From: Trichostrongylus colubriformis
Taxonomy: Eukaryota; Nematoda; Chromadorea; Rhabditida; Trichostrongylidae
Direction: 5' to 3'
NCBI GenBank assembly: GCA_963978905.1
Contig: OZ022261.1
Span: forward strand, 25,727,686-25,791,685
Length of the DNA stretch: 64,000 bases
Every line of letters starts with the position of its first letter. The stretch's first letter is position 1. Of the stretch, positions 48,257 through 59,700 are shown in pieces. Under the pieces are notes generated by a model, which was not told the DNA's origin, did no database searches, and saw nothing but the letters and a program-made list of their open reading frames with translations. A program made the translations under genes and the position numbers.

Positions 48257-48764
48257 CAGTAGCGCTCAAAAGTCTTCGGCCAAAACTTTTTTGTCACAAC
48301 TTTTTTTCTACTTGACCAAATTTGACAAAATTTTATTATGTGGTGCCTGAACCTATTGTCAACATTTCCTACTACTTGAGCGCCGCTTGCCACTTTTCAT
48401 GATTTTTTACAAGAATTTACTACAAGACCACCCAAAAAAAAGTAAGAGGCTTGTTCAAGAAAAACGGCTTTCTATACAAAAACAAAAAGAGCAAGCCTCA
48501 GAGAACATTAATATTTTGTAGAAAGACCACGACTTTTGATGACAGCGGCACAGCGGGACGGCATAGCGATGGCATGCCAAAATTAAAAAATTTCATATAA
48601 CCACGTAACCTACACCGTTGCGCGCCAAAATAGTATATTAAGTATGCAGTGTCTCCGAGTACAACATACTAAAATTTCTCTTAAATCGGTGCAGTTGCAA
48701 AAAAGTTACAAGTGAAAAAACCCAAGTGAAAGAGCATTTCGCCGAAGACTTTTGAGCGCTACTG
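48257..48764 (-). mobile_element. Tc1-like deletion derivative
   Basis: TA-flanked (48255-48256 and 48765-48766), with inverted ends CAGTAGCGCTCAAAAGTCTTCGGC, a Tc1-type terminus. Minus strand near 48,575-48,515 encodes AMPSRCAAVIKSRGLSTKY followed by a stop, closely resembling the C-terminus of Tc1-family transposases. The rest of the transposase is gone and the element is 508 bp, so it cannot move on its own. Confidence 0.8.
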
Positions 48765-49519
48765 TATGTATACGACAAACTTCTACTCTACAATGAGTAT
48801 TTCTTTTTCCGAAATCCAGTACTTTCATTGTTTCTTAGGCTTAGAAATGGCATGCGGCAAAAAGTTTACTCGGAACGCAAAAGTCTGCAGTTTTGACAAG
48901 TGTTCTTCTTTGCTTACTATCCAGTGGAAAAGCTGCTCGGCACTTCTGCGTCATCTTCTTAAAGTGCTATAGGCTATGTTATAGGAGCAGCACAAAAATG
49001 ATTTGCAGAGTTCAGAAATGGCGACATTGACTACCGCAATGCCTTCGGAGTTCGATGATGTCAAAATTGCCATTTTCATCATTCGAAAAAAATGCGAATC
49101 ATTTCCATGCTGCGCGCTTTTTTACAACGCCTCCGTAAACGTCACCGATGACCCGAGCGGCCTAATAGAAAAATGTAATTTTTTTTGAAAAGCAGATTTC
49201 CGCCTTTTTCGATCTTCAACACTTTGTTCTGTGAAACAGCACTGCTGCGTATGAGTGCTTTTTTTGCCGGATTTGCTATGGTGGAACATTTCTTGCGCTT
49301 GACGTTTCGACCATATCATCATTTTCAAAGGCCCTGAAATCATTTTAGAAGTTCTTGAAACCATTTGTCCTATTCATACAGCTTGCGACTCGTCGCAGCT
49401 CATACCAACTATATACTGGAACGAGGTTAGAACTCCAATATCGGGCGGTTCACTTTGACTGCGCCAACACCGGGGCTCTCTCTACTTTGACGACGAAGTA
49501 TCCTTATCGTGGATTGTTA

Positions 49520-49687
49520 GGCCGCTTTCATACTTTGCGCACCGACGCCGTCACGCGCGTGACGGCGTCAAATCGACGCCGTCATCTGCGTTGATTTGAC
49601 GCCGTCACGCGCGTGACGGCGTCAAACTCACGCAACCATTTGCCCGCCGCAGGAGACGGCGTCGGTGCGCAAAGTATGAAAGCGGCC
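49520..49687. mobile_element. PIF/Harbinger-type MITE with nested CpG palindromes
   Basis: Ends GGCCGCTTTCATACTTTGCG and its complement, flanked by TTA (49517-49519 and 49688-49690). The interior contains the self-complementary GACGCCGTCACGCGCGTGAC (with GGCGTC) twice, so it can fold at two levels. It is related to 19,010-19,095 but twice as long. Confidence 0.75.
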
Positions 49688-49769
49688 TTACAGCATTTCC
49701 ACAAATTGCGTACGTGCAATGCATTACGTTTTCACTATGAGAGATACATATGTAGTGCAGTGTAGGGTA

Positions 49770-50440
49770 AAAATTTGTCAGTTACTGAGATACCCTCGGT
49801 GCTGATGTACATGCCTGAATTGCAGCGACTTCTCCAGAAGGCCTCAACCGTTTTTTTTTCTAGCACTGCTGTTATTCCTATAAGCCACTATTGTGCATTT
49901 AATGTCAAAGATGTAACCAGCACGATCTTCTGTTCTGTGCCTGCCAAGCGGAAACCCTACGTAACCAGCAGTTCCATAGCCCAATTGAAACTCACAGACT
50001 TTCAGCCGAATGCATGTGTTTGGCTCTGCGCCCGTTTACAAGATGAGACCAGTAGTAAACTGTATAAATAGACCGACCGACCGCATGTTATGGTTTTCTA
50101 ATAAAATTATCGATCAGCTCGCACGTACGAAATGTAATGACGGTTGGTCGTGCAAAATAGAAGTGATGGTACATATCAGAACTTGTCGCAGCCGCAAAGT
50201 TTTTGAATGATACTGAAAGTATTTTCCACAAATCAGAAGACTTGCTATGGTACAACAGCTAGCACCGGTTGTCGTTATATACTTTATGATAAGATCTAAA
50301 TGTTCGGTGCTGGCGCCTTTACCCATTATGTACTGCTGTTACATTGACGACTTCTGCGTTTTAGTATCAGCTCAATCGAAATGGATAGGTTGCTCGTGCT
50401 CAAAATCCTCAACAGTCAGTCGCAATGCATCAGGTTGACG
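49770..50440 (+). pseudogene. Penelope-like retroelement relic, reverse transcriptase part
   Basis: Plus-strand frames encode YKMRPVVNCINRPTDR with MLWFSNKIIDQL (about 50,040-50,125). Then QIRRLAMVQQLAPVVVIYFM leads into PIMYCCYIDDFCVL, with the YIDD catalytic box at 50,340-50,351. This order (RPVVN, GLAMGQ.LAP, YIDD) is that of Penelope-like and related reverse transcriptases. Several frame shifts and missing blocks show it is dead. A matching C-terminal part lies at 51,075-51,360. Confidence 0.7.
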
Positions 50441-51074
50441 GTGCAGCCCCACGTGAAGGCTAGCTATCTTGCCTGAATATTCACGTCAGAGGAATGAGGC
50501 CCCTTATTGCTGTTTTCGGCAAAGTGAACGCCCACGAGTGGTTTGCCAGGCTCTGTCCTGAGGGCTGGGTATACTCCGGGTAGTTAGCCAGGGGCTGAAG
50601 CGAATGCAGGATACCACCTGCACCATACAGAACGCCCCCACGCGTATGCAAGAAACGTCTGTACAAATAAAGAGGATATGAATCAGTCCAGCACAGCAGA
50701 AACAGGGAGTCCATCCCCGGAATCGACCTGTGTCTCAGGGTAAGTGCATGATGGCACTTTGGTGCGCGATCAACTCTCTATCCGCTACCTGGGGGCGCGC
50801 CACGTGGCCTTGCCACCTAACGGCTCGAGATCCTTCAGTGAGAGAAGCTCTCAGTGAAGGAGACGCGTGGGGTTGAAATGTAGTGTTATGCGATATGTAC
50901 TGGAATCTGTGGAATACGCACCGGTGATGAGGAGCGGGAGGAGCCCAGACGATTAGCAGCAAGTAGCTAGTAGCAGCGGCTATTCGGCATACCGAAGAAG
51001 TACGAGGCAGACCGATGCCTTCTTCATGCGGGGTTGAAGATGATTTATTGTGTTGGCTACCTTGCACTACGGAT

Positions 51075-51360
51075 GACTTCAGTACAGCCACACAGAAGTG
51101 TCATAGAATAGCAGAGCTGACGAATGTAGATGTCGTATTGAGAAACACACCAAAAATGACATCAAATATCAAGTGGACAGAAATTGCCTCTATGGCAGAA
51201 TTTGCATCGTGTGCAACTGCGTGCTATGTGCGGAAAAGGAGGAGATTTCGCCTGCACGAAAATGGGTTATTCAGCTTCAGTATTTTATTTGTGATGCTTT
51301 GTTTATAGGGAAACTGGAAGGCTTCGAGTGTACGCGTAGAAGGACATCTGGCAAATAAAC
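51075..51360 (+). pseudogene. Penelope-like retroelement relic, Cys-rich/GIY-YIG-type region
   Basis: Plus strand reads TNVDVVLRNTPK, then after a frame change RNCLYGRICIVCNCVLC, matching the R..LYDR.C.T..C..C box that precedes the GIY-YIG endonuclease of Penelope-like elements. An inverted fragment follows at 51,546-51,400, sharing AFNVKGVTNTTFCS with AFNVKDVTSTIFCS at 49,890-49,935. The element is split by about 550 bp of unrelated sequence. Confidence 0.6.
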
Positions 51361-51969
51361 GAAGAAAGCTCGGTTGCATTTTCGGTAAGCACACAAGAGA
51401 CCTGCTACTTCGGGGTATTGCAATGAACAGAAAGTCGTGTTGGTTACACCTTTGACATTAAATGCACCATATTGGCCTAAGGCAGTGATATCAGTGCTTG
51501 AAAAATGATTGAGGCCTCCTACAATAGAACAGACATCGCAGTCCATGCATGAAATAGGAATGAGTTCATCTCATACATTGACGATTTCTTGCCCTCATTC
51601 CAATACGTGGCTCTGAACGTAATGCATTGCGCGTAAGCACCTCGTTGAGGTGCTGTGACTATGCACCACCGGGTAGTCTTATTGTGTCGCCACAGTGGAG
51701 AAACCTTCGTGCTGTCGAAAACAAGGTGATTTTAACCTCTATCACACTTCTTTGGTTTGAGTTGCGGCAACGTTTCAAACTGCATAATCAGCAGAAGTAG
51801 CTGCAAGCAGTTACGAAGCTCTCAGGCCTTTGAAAACGACGCTACTCAAAACATCGGACATAATGAACCGGTACACCATAAGAATCCTGTACCGCAGAGG
51901 AAAAACCATTTCATGTGCAGGTAATGCTGTCTCTGCAAAATAAGAAAAGCTCTGTCGAATGCATGTATA

Positions 51970-52709
51970 CAGGGGGTGCCAAAAAAAAGTAATTTTGTCT
52001 CCTCCACTTTCACCCCGTTTTAGTCGAACTGCAGCAAATTCTTTTGAGGTATTTACATCCCCAGATTCAAGAGCAGACCTCACTCTATCACTATACTTCG
52101 TGGCAGCCCTCTGCACGAGCAGAAACGGGAGCGAGGAAAGAGTGAACAAGATGTGTCACCTCAACTGGGCAAAATCCGAAATTTCGTCGCCCTCGTTCGA
52201 ACCTTGCTGGGGTCCGTTCACTCTGGGTACCTAAGGGGATTCATAATGGGTGGTGTTCTTTGACATTCCGTTTTTTCCGGGTCCCCAGCGCCCTTCGTTT
52301 CCAGGAGCCAAAACGTGCCCTTACCACTGAAACCCCTTCGGAGGCGGATTTGGGCATGAAAATGACACTACTGATCATAGCAGCCTTGTCCAAGCAGCAG
52401 GAGCTCTGTGACTTCCATGAAACGAAGAGCCAATCCTTAGGAAGCTTCCCACAAAAGACCTACCATGGAACACGGTTCCACTGTTTTAAGGGGACCTTGA
52501 TACCGTGGGTGCTCTGAAGCCCGACTGCGCCGCTTGAAGGTTCCATATTTTTATGAAAATGAAAGTAGTGAGTCTCAGCTTGTTCCTGCTTTGAGAGGAA
52601 CATTTCGGGAATATTTTGCCTCAATACTTTCATTTCTTTCGTTTTCCTATGTTTTGTATAATTCGGGGATGTGAGCCATGGGCAAAATTACATTTCTTGG
52701 CACCCCCTG
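51970..52709. mobile_element. TA-flanked DNA element with CAGGGGGTGCCAA termini
   Basis: Left CAGGGGGTGCCAAAAAAAAG and right CTTGGCACCCCCTG are inverted, bounded by TA (51968-51969 and 52710-52711), and extend into ...TAATTTTG / CAAAATTAC. At 740 bp with no intact transposase, it is a non-autonomous member, probably of the Tc1/mariner superfamily by target site. Confidence 0.7.
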
Positions 52710-52784
52710 TACACTCTGCCAAACGGCAAAGAGAATACTGTGAAACAATCCTACTATACATAGTCGGCTAAGTGTGTGTGTGTG

Positions 52785-53125
52785 TGTGTTTGACCGGAAA
52801 TTCATATCTCGCTTCGCAGCAAAGCTGGGACTCAGAATTTTTGAAGTGATATGGGGGTGGTAGCCGGACATCAGTGGTGAGGGAACGCAAGCGATAGCAA
52901 CTGATAAGGGCTGATAAGAGCCTCCAAAGGTGAATGCGGGAAATTGATATCTCGCGTCGCAGCAAAGCTGGGACTGTGAATTTTTAAAGTGATATGGGGG
53001 GGGGGGTGGTAAGGGGACATTAGTGGTGAACGAACGGAAGTGATAGCAAGTGATAACGGCTAATAAGGAGCCTCCAAAGGGGGATAGTGGAAAACTGTTA
53101 CTCGCGTCGCAGTAGAGACGGATTC
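52785..53125 (+). repeat. About 2.3 tandem copies of a ~150 bp unit
   Basis: Units share TCGCAGCAAAGCTGGGACT, GAATTTTT.AAGTGATATGG, GTGATAGCAA.TGATAA.GG and GAGCCTCCAAAGG. The units differ by about 10-15 percent, so the array is not recent. A (GT)n run lies just before it near 52,770-52,790. Confidence 0.75.
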
Positions 53126-53140
53126 CTGAATTTTACATAC

Positions 53141-53391
53141 CAGTTGGGCTGGCGTACACTACTGGCGCGTCACACACGGAAGCATGCAAAATGAGCTTGA
53201 TCGATATTGGCTGATGCGGAAGGACGAGATTGACAAGAGGGATTTTGTTTCCTTTTTCCGTTTTTGCGATTTCATTGTTTCTGCGAACAGTTTGGATGAT
53301 GATACGTATCGATTGATGCGACCAGGCGCAAATAGCATGCTTCCATGTGTGACGCGCGCAGTAGTGTGCGCCAGCATAACTGGTAGAGAAT
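53141..53391. mobile_element. Short MITE made of two family C ends
   Basis: Left CAGTTGGGCTGGCGTACACT and right AGTGTGCGCCAGCATAACTG are inverted, continuing inward to GGAAGCATGC on both sides (about 50 bp). The end sequence is that of the family C elements at 41,341 and 56,204. It looks like a foldback derivative of that family. Confidence 0.7.
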
Positions 53392-53632
53392 AAAATACCG
53401 GACGAATTTATTGTACAACCTGGTATCGTAGGGAAGTTCTGTGTGAAGCTGTTCAGTGTGTTTGTAACCATGTGAAGTTCTCTCTATAGATCTCACTGCT
53501 GTAGATCCACTCATATCATCTCTTTACTGCATTATTTATGTCAAATTTTCCCATGATTAGATGGCACTGCGGTAGAGATTTCAAATATTGAATGGTGCCT
53601 ATACAGTGGCTAAGGTGCAGACTCAGACATAG

Positions 53633-53949
53633 GCTTACTTTCACATTTCATTCTATTTAACTTATGAGAGTCAAGAAGTGGAACTGGAAGAACAGAACCG
53701 CTTCGCCATCCCGTTCATCACGCTGTCATTCTCGTTGTTGCCCATTTTCCTGATTATTGTAATCTTTCCTGGTAAGGCCATGCTTATATGAAGCCCTTAG
53801 GGATCGTTTCTACAAACAAGGCGATAGCTCTATTAAGCTCACCATAGGAATGTCCTCTAGCTTTGAGATTCCCAGAAAGATTCAAGGCATCTAATAATTC
53901 TCGCCTTGTCGCAGCTCGAAGAACGGCCTCATCGAGTGAACTGCTTTGA
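53633..53949 (+). CDS. Membrane-protein C-terminus, two exons; possibly NOMO/NRA-4-like
   Basis: Exon 53633-53771 reads AYFHISFYLTYESQEVELEE then QNRFAIPFITLSFSLLPIFL and IIVIFP, ending at donor GTAAGG. Exon 53915-53949 follows acceptor CTTGTCGCAG and completes the split codon to give ARRTASSSELL and TGA. The phases agree. This is a luminal beta-like strand, an acidic linker, one membrane helix and a short basic, Ser-rich tail. The layout resembles the C-terminus of NOMO/pM5 (worm NRA-4), an ER protein of the nicalin complex, but I judge that from memory and weak similarity. Upstream exons were not found; the preceding 2 kb is full of repeats, so the gene may be long-introned or broken. Confidence 0.45.
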
Positions 53950-54789
53950 ATGTAAGAACATTCGAACTGGTTCCCTGCTGGGGCAGTCTATTACCTTGTT
54001 TAAGACTGAAGAATATATAAAGACTAGTGAGGAGGAGGGGTTGTCATATGTCTGTGTCTTCATATGTCCACTCACGTACTGGCTTGTTTTGCTTTCCCAT
54101 ACTGCGAATAGCATCCATAGATACCGACCCCTTCTTCTTTCAGCCTGCTCCATCTATTGTCATAATATCTTAAACTTGTTTTCCATTTTCGTAACCATCG
54201 ATTTATCTCTGTAACAAAGCTGGCACTCACCCTCATCCCATATGCTTGATGCACGTGCCATGTCATGAAAATATTTGCAATGAACACACCACAGATTTCC
54301 AATAATAGCGTGACAGCAGTTTTCGGGTACATTAATTATGCTTTCGCTAGAATAGCATTACTTGTGCTAATCCAGTAGCTATAAGAGGAAGTTGGAAGCA
54401 CACTCGATCATGTGATCTAGGCTCGTTCACCTCGTGGCGGTGCTTAACAGAGAATGGACAAATAATAATAAAGGGAGGCGGATTAGGTGAAGCATAGCAT
54501 TTCCCGGCGCTGAGTTATACAGGAATGGATGAGGCCTTCGACGACGGTCATTTTCGTAAAATGCGTCACCCGTCCTACTGCCAATAAGGATCAGTGATGG
54601 TACTTTGAATACAATGTGGACATCCATGGCTTGGGGGCTCAGCAAAACGACAAGTTGGAATTTCCATCGCTACAAGAAGTCTGCTGACAATTCAACGTTC
54701 TCCAAGAAATGATATGCCTAATTGGCATAGCCGGGCATTCATCCAGTATTTGACCTACGGAACATGCTGGTTGAAGCGGCGCCACGTTT

Positions 54790-56204
54790 ACTTACTATAT
54801 TGAAAACGATTCGTTTGTGTGTTCGTTCGTCCCTCTATCTGTCCCGAAGTTAGGCATAACATGAAAAACAACCAGTGGAGATGGGGACAAGTATGAGAGG
54901 GCTTGGGACAGGAAGTAAAGAGCACGGGTGAGGGCCGATTAGTCGAATTTTCGTTTCGCGGCGTCGCACTCGCAGCGCCGTCGACACGACTGCTGCGGTC
55001 GCTTGGAGTACCGCTCAGTATGCAGAGGGCTAGTATCATGAGGGGCCTAAAATATTGCAGGTTGGAAGCTTCGGAAGTTCTTATAAGTTGTGGTTGTTGC
55101 TGTTTTGACGGATAAAACTACAAACAACCTGCACTCGCTGCGCGGTCGCGCGAAAATTCGACCCATCGACCCCCACCCAAAGAGCACACATGGACTAAGT
55201 TAAGCTCACGATGGGCGGAGCGTGAACTGGTGCGCTGGTATGCTCCATTTTCAGACCGACAATTGTTAATTGGATTCCAATATGACGCAAACGTGGAGAA
55301 CAGATGGACTGAGCCCAGCAATGAGTTTTTGAAAGTCATGAAAGATGCATGGGCACACTAGGAAGAGCGCCCCCCCCCCCTAACTGGGCAGTCCTCACAA
55401 CAATAACTCATAGCTAGGTCACAACTCAGTCTTGAGACCAGGAAAATTCGTTAGAAATGACCACTGTCTGAACCATCTTGAACACACTCAAAATGAGTGG
55501 AGAAGCGCCCACAATAGACGGGGCTTGTTATTATTCGCATACACTCACTGTAAAAATGGCAATTTACTCCCAGAATTGTTTGGAGGCCGAAAGAAAAGTG
55601 GCAGTGGTCAGTAGTGGTTAGATATATGGGAGGAAGAAAGGTTTTAACGGTGGGAGGAGCACTCGTGGTGATAGGCGAAGCTCGGACCTTGCATGAAAAT
55701 CATCCTGTCGAAATGGAGACGAGTTTAGGATCGGTAGGGCATGGGACAATAAGTAAAAAACACACATGGACCAAGCTGAGCCCCGTCCACGGTGGGTGGA
55801 GCATGCGCTGAAACGTTCAACACTCGGATCGAAAATTGGTTGTTCGGTTCGATAACGGTCCAAAAGTGAGCAAAATATCGATCAAGGTTAGGGATGGTTT
55901 CCGGAAGTTCATGAAAGAGGCCCGGGCAAAGTGGACGGAGCCCACCCCGAATGGGCGGTCCGTACAACGAAAATTTATAATTCTGTTACAGCGCAGCCTT
56001 GAAACCATAAAATAAATCGATAAAAATTACCACTGTTCAAGTTATTTGGAACACACCCAGGAAGAGCAAAATCCGCTCACAGTGGATGGAGTGTGATGTG
56101 GTAATGGGTGCTGGGCAAATTTACAGAAAAAAAGCAATTTTGATCGACTAAGTGACACCCATGATGTTGCGCGCGCAGTAGTGTGCGCTAGCCCAACTGT
56201 TCTA
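54790..56204 (-). mobile_element. Family C repeat element, long copy
   Basis: On the minus strand it starts at 56,204 with CAGTTGGGCTAGCGCACACT and ends near 54,800 with GGGACGAACGAACACACAAA. Inside, the motif of a G+C-rich promoter-like block plus AACCTTGATCGATATTTTGC recurs at least three times (about 55,200-55,340, 55,750-55,990 and 56,050-56,110). No open frame is convincing. It has the same ends and order as 41,341-42,205, reversed. Confidence 0.55.
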
Positions 56205-57389
56205 CTTATATGGCCCCTAAAGATGAAGAAAACAAGGCCGTGGATCTATGCGGCTGTCATTGTAGAATAAGAAGAATGCATGACTTCTACTGAAATGAGC
56301 TGAGCGGGTGTTTTTATGGATTTCGTTGTAGGGACCATAAATGAGCAGGTTCTCAAGTGCTTGTGCATTTTTGTAACCTTCTTATAAAATGACGTCCTTT
56401 GATGGAATCTCGAAGAAGTAGATGAAGCTTCCACGTGCGTGTGAGTGATGGCGCTTGCGTGATCATTGTCAACCATCTATGCAGACTTGTGGAGTTAGCT
56501 TGACTCTTCTCGTGATAATGATCATCGTTCCCTCTCCCCAAGGGCGGACTATAGCTTCCCATGAAACTTTGATGTGAAACTTAAGTGGATCGATAGGATC
56601 TCGGTGCTGATTACAATTAAAAAAACCAACATTACAAAATGCCGTTCCGAAGCGAGTCAGGAGGGGTCAGGATTTGATTGCATCATCTCATTGACCACGT
56701 ACTTTCCTTGGCGTGATTCATCAAAAAGTTTTATAGAGGAGACAAACCACCGTCCAACACCTATGGGCCAAGACTGAAACCACTCAGCCACGGCGACCGT
56801 TGTTGCATTCACGATTGGCATCGTTGATGCGTCAATCCAAGCAAAGTACCCTTACGGTTCATCGCCAAATTTGAAACTCGCTCCAGGGTGACATTTTGCA
56901 ATTTAGGTTCCCATAATTGTTGTCAGCATTCGAGACCTAATCGACTCACCTAGGTCTCTTTTTTAGACCCATGAGAAGTTAAAACCGTTCTCTGGTCAGC
57001 GCCATTTGTGGCGACTGAGGAGCTCAGAAAGCACAAAGGGAAGACCATAATAGGAAACACGTGGCTACTATATCCAATGACATCAGATGGCTGAATGAGT
57101 CAAATTTAGTATGAACGCTCGGTTCCCGTAGCATTTACGAGCAACGCAAAAGCTCGTACAGGATAAGAGGGTGAGCGTCAGGATTGTCCGACTACGTCAG
57201 GTCACGCGAGGAGGCAGCGACTGTGTAATCTAGCGCGCAGTCAATTCACGACGGGTAAGGGCACTTGACGTTCGTGGCGACCTAATTCGCGTGGTGCAGT
57301 GACCTAGTTAGACAGTCTTGACGCTCACATTGGGTTGAGATAGTGGCTCCAAGTTCAGAACTGAGACTCCGAATAGCACTGAGACAAAC

Positions 57390-57393
57390 AGAC

Positions 57394-57430
<37 letters not shown>

Positions 57431-57446
57431 GGCAGGCAGACGGACG

Positions 57447-57485
<39 letters not shown>
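57390..57485 (+). repeat. (GACA)n microsatellite
   Basis: Imperfect AGAC/GACA tetranucleotide array with CGGACGGACGGA and GGCAGGCAGA variants in the middle. It is flanked by TTCAGAACTGAGACTC before and TTCAGAACTCAGAAC after. Reading frames through it (Ser-Val-Cys-Leu repeats on the minus strand) are artefacts. Confidence 0.95.
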
Positions 57486-58273
57486 TTCAGAACTCAGAAC
57501 TTTAAAAATGCTCACGAAATGTTATGGAAAGAGCTTTTTTATTCAAACGGGGACGATCAAGTGTTTAGTGGTAGCATGCAGAATAACTCTGCATCTTGGA
57601 ATTTGTAGAAAATGGGCAACTATCTTTTGAGTTTTTTCCAGCAAGTTGTGGAAGAGGGCGGAGCATCTCATGCCATTACAACCCACCATTAACTGCTCCT
57701 AGTCGTGTAAAGTGTTATATATTAGTCTGAGAAAGTTCGAAAAGCTTTCTACGGATCTCCAAAGAAAAACTTCTGCGAACTAGCGGCTTACATCATTGCA
57801 GCAGGATTTGCATAGACATTGGGATCGATTGGTTTTTCAAAAGATTTGATGCTGTGGAAAGGGTTCGCCCTTCTCTCCCTGGAAACTGCTGCGAGTAGAA
57901 CTTCATGTTTCACTCCAAGGCTATATAATACGTTATGACAGAGATCTCCGCTTCTTCATTGTGATCGGCGATTAAATCCAAATGCATATCTCACCAAATA
58001 ATATCCGCTTGTCAGTTGGATTGAAGCTTCGCTATGATCTTAGCTGTTTCAGAGCGCGACCACCTCTTACTTTGTCTTCTCCTTTTTTGGTTGCATTTTT
58101 TCTATCGCTCAAGCAATGCCGCCCTCGAGTAACTGACGGGACAATTTTTTCTTTTTTTTTCGGAAAGTCGAAAATTACATAAATTATGAGTGGGTGCAAT
58201 GGCTGCTTCGGGAGTTGTCTAAGATTTCTTATCCAAGGCGGCATTCATAGAAATTAAGAACGAACATCGCCAT

Positions 58274-59700
58274 TTAAAGTAAGAAACTTTCCGGCATGCT
58301 TTTATCTGTGCGTGAATGATGGTGTTTCGCTTGGAATGCATGTTCCAAATGAGAATAAACATCTGCTGCAAAATGGTCTTTCTGTACCATATTTTCAAGA
58401 CTCAATTTAGCTAAATCTAGCTTCGCGGCAGGAAATGTAACCATACTCGTGTAGTTCTTGGCAATTCCACTGCCACTCACTACTCTGACATCAGCACGGT
58501 TTTTTTCGGACTTCCCTGAGATATGAGAAATTAAAAGGTAGAGATTTCGAAGAGCCATGGAAAGAATGAGGGCAGTGAATTATTACTTACTTTCACATGA
58601 ATAATAGTTCTGTAATGTTTCTCTACGGAGTTACTTTGTTACGGGTGTATTCACTGTTCGTGTAAGGAATGCGTGTGATTGGTGGGCTGTCGCGCTAGTC
58701 AATGGTGTGGCAGCTTTGCCTGTGCTCTGCCAGTAAGAAACTTCACGCGAATAATACCGTACTAAACCGAGACTTTCCTGATTTTAGTAGTCTCATTCAC
58801 ACCTCTCATGAATGTAGCCCATCACCTAGTGCACACACGGGTCATTGGCTATGGCAAAGTTGACATCTCCATTTTGTGCCCATTTTCTCTCAAAGGAATG
58901 GAGACGTTCATGGCTACCGTTACGATAATAAGCTTTTGGCGGAAAGTAATGAATAGTACGCTTTAAAAATGCTTGATTTTCTTCAATGTAATTCGATAAT
59001 TCTCGAATGTTAGATTGAAAAGAAGCTTCACGAGCTCCTCTGGGACGTAATGATATTTTAATACGCCTTACGTTATTCATTGCATTGCAATGAAAAACCC
59101 ATTTAGCTGCTTTCCGAGCACAATCTTGTTCCATCGAGTCTAGATCAAGTGGAAGGTTTTGATGGCACGGCCGATATTCGATTTGCGGTATCTTCACCAA
59201 TTTACCCCTCAATTTGGAAAGAAACAGTGCATGGAAATTTCATGACTCTACTTCGCTTTAATGCGGTACGTTATATACAATACTGCTACTAATTCATGGT
59301 CAATCGACACCAGAAACGGATGAGCTATCATTTATCCATCTTTTCGTTCAAATATTTTGAAAATGGTACCAATAAAAAGCCCTGCTCATGGCAGATTTAG
59401 AAATAGAAATTTTACTTTTTTTTCACTCCGGCATGAATTTAAATATTTTCGCAGACTTGCATCAACTTGCCGCAGGCGATTCCCGTCTACGCAACAAATT
59501 CGTGAATATTTCGCTTTTACCGTAAATTTTGGAGCAAAAGTTTCATAGCCAAAAATACTTGGGTATTTGAGAAGACGATGACCCCGATGATCATTTTGGT
59601 ATCTCTTAGGTGAGAATTCAGCAGCTTTGAATCGAAAATTGTGTTCGGGCTGGCGAAACGCATAAACAAAGACTTGTCCGTTTTTTGGTGCACTGATCAT
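58274..59700 (-). CDS. Unassigned minus-strand coding island, three blocks
   Basis: Three successive minus-strand open blocks, without recognised homology, look protein-like. Block 1 (59700-59386) includes FVYAFRQPEHNFRFKAAEFS and FGYETFAPKFT, followed by a possible GTAAAA donor. Block 2 (59212-58826) includes DSMEQDCARKAAKWVFHCNA and NIRELSNYIEENQAFLKRTI then HYFPPKAYYRNG. Block 3 (58558-58274) includes YTSMVTFPAAKLDLAKLSLE and KDHFAADVYSHLEHAF. The intervals are short, as in worm introns, but acceptors are not clear. It may be a nematode-specific gene, a decayed gene or a transposon ORF. Boundaries are uncertain. Confidence 0.3.

Noticed and set aside
57282..57515. Minus-strand frame rich in Ser-Val-Cys-Leu repeats
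   Set aside because: It is the translation of the (GACA)n microsatellite and has no meaning as a protein.
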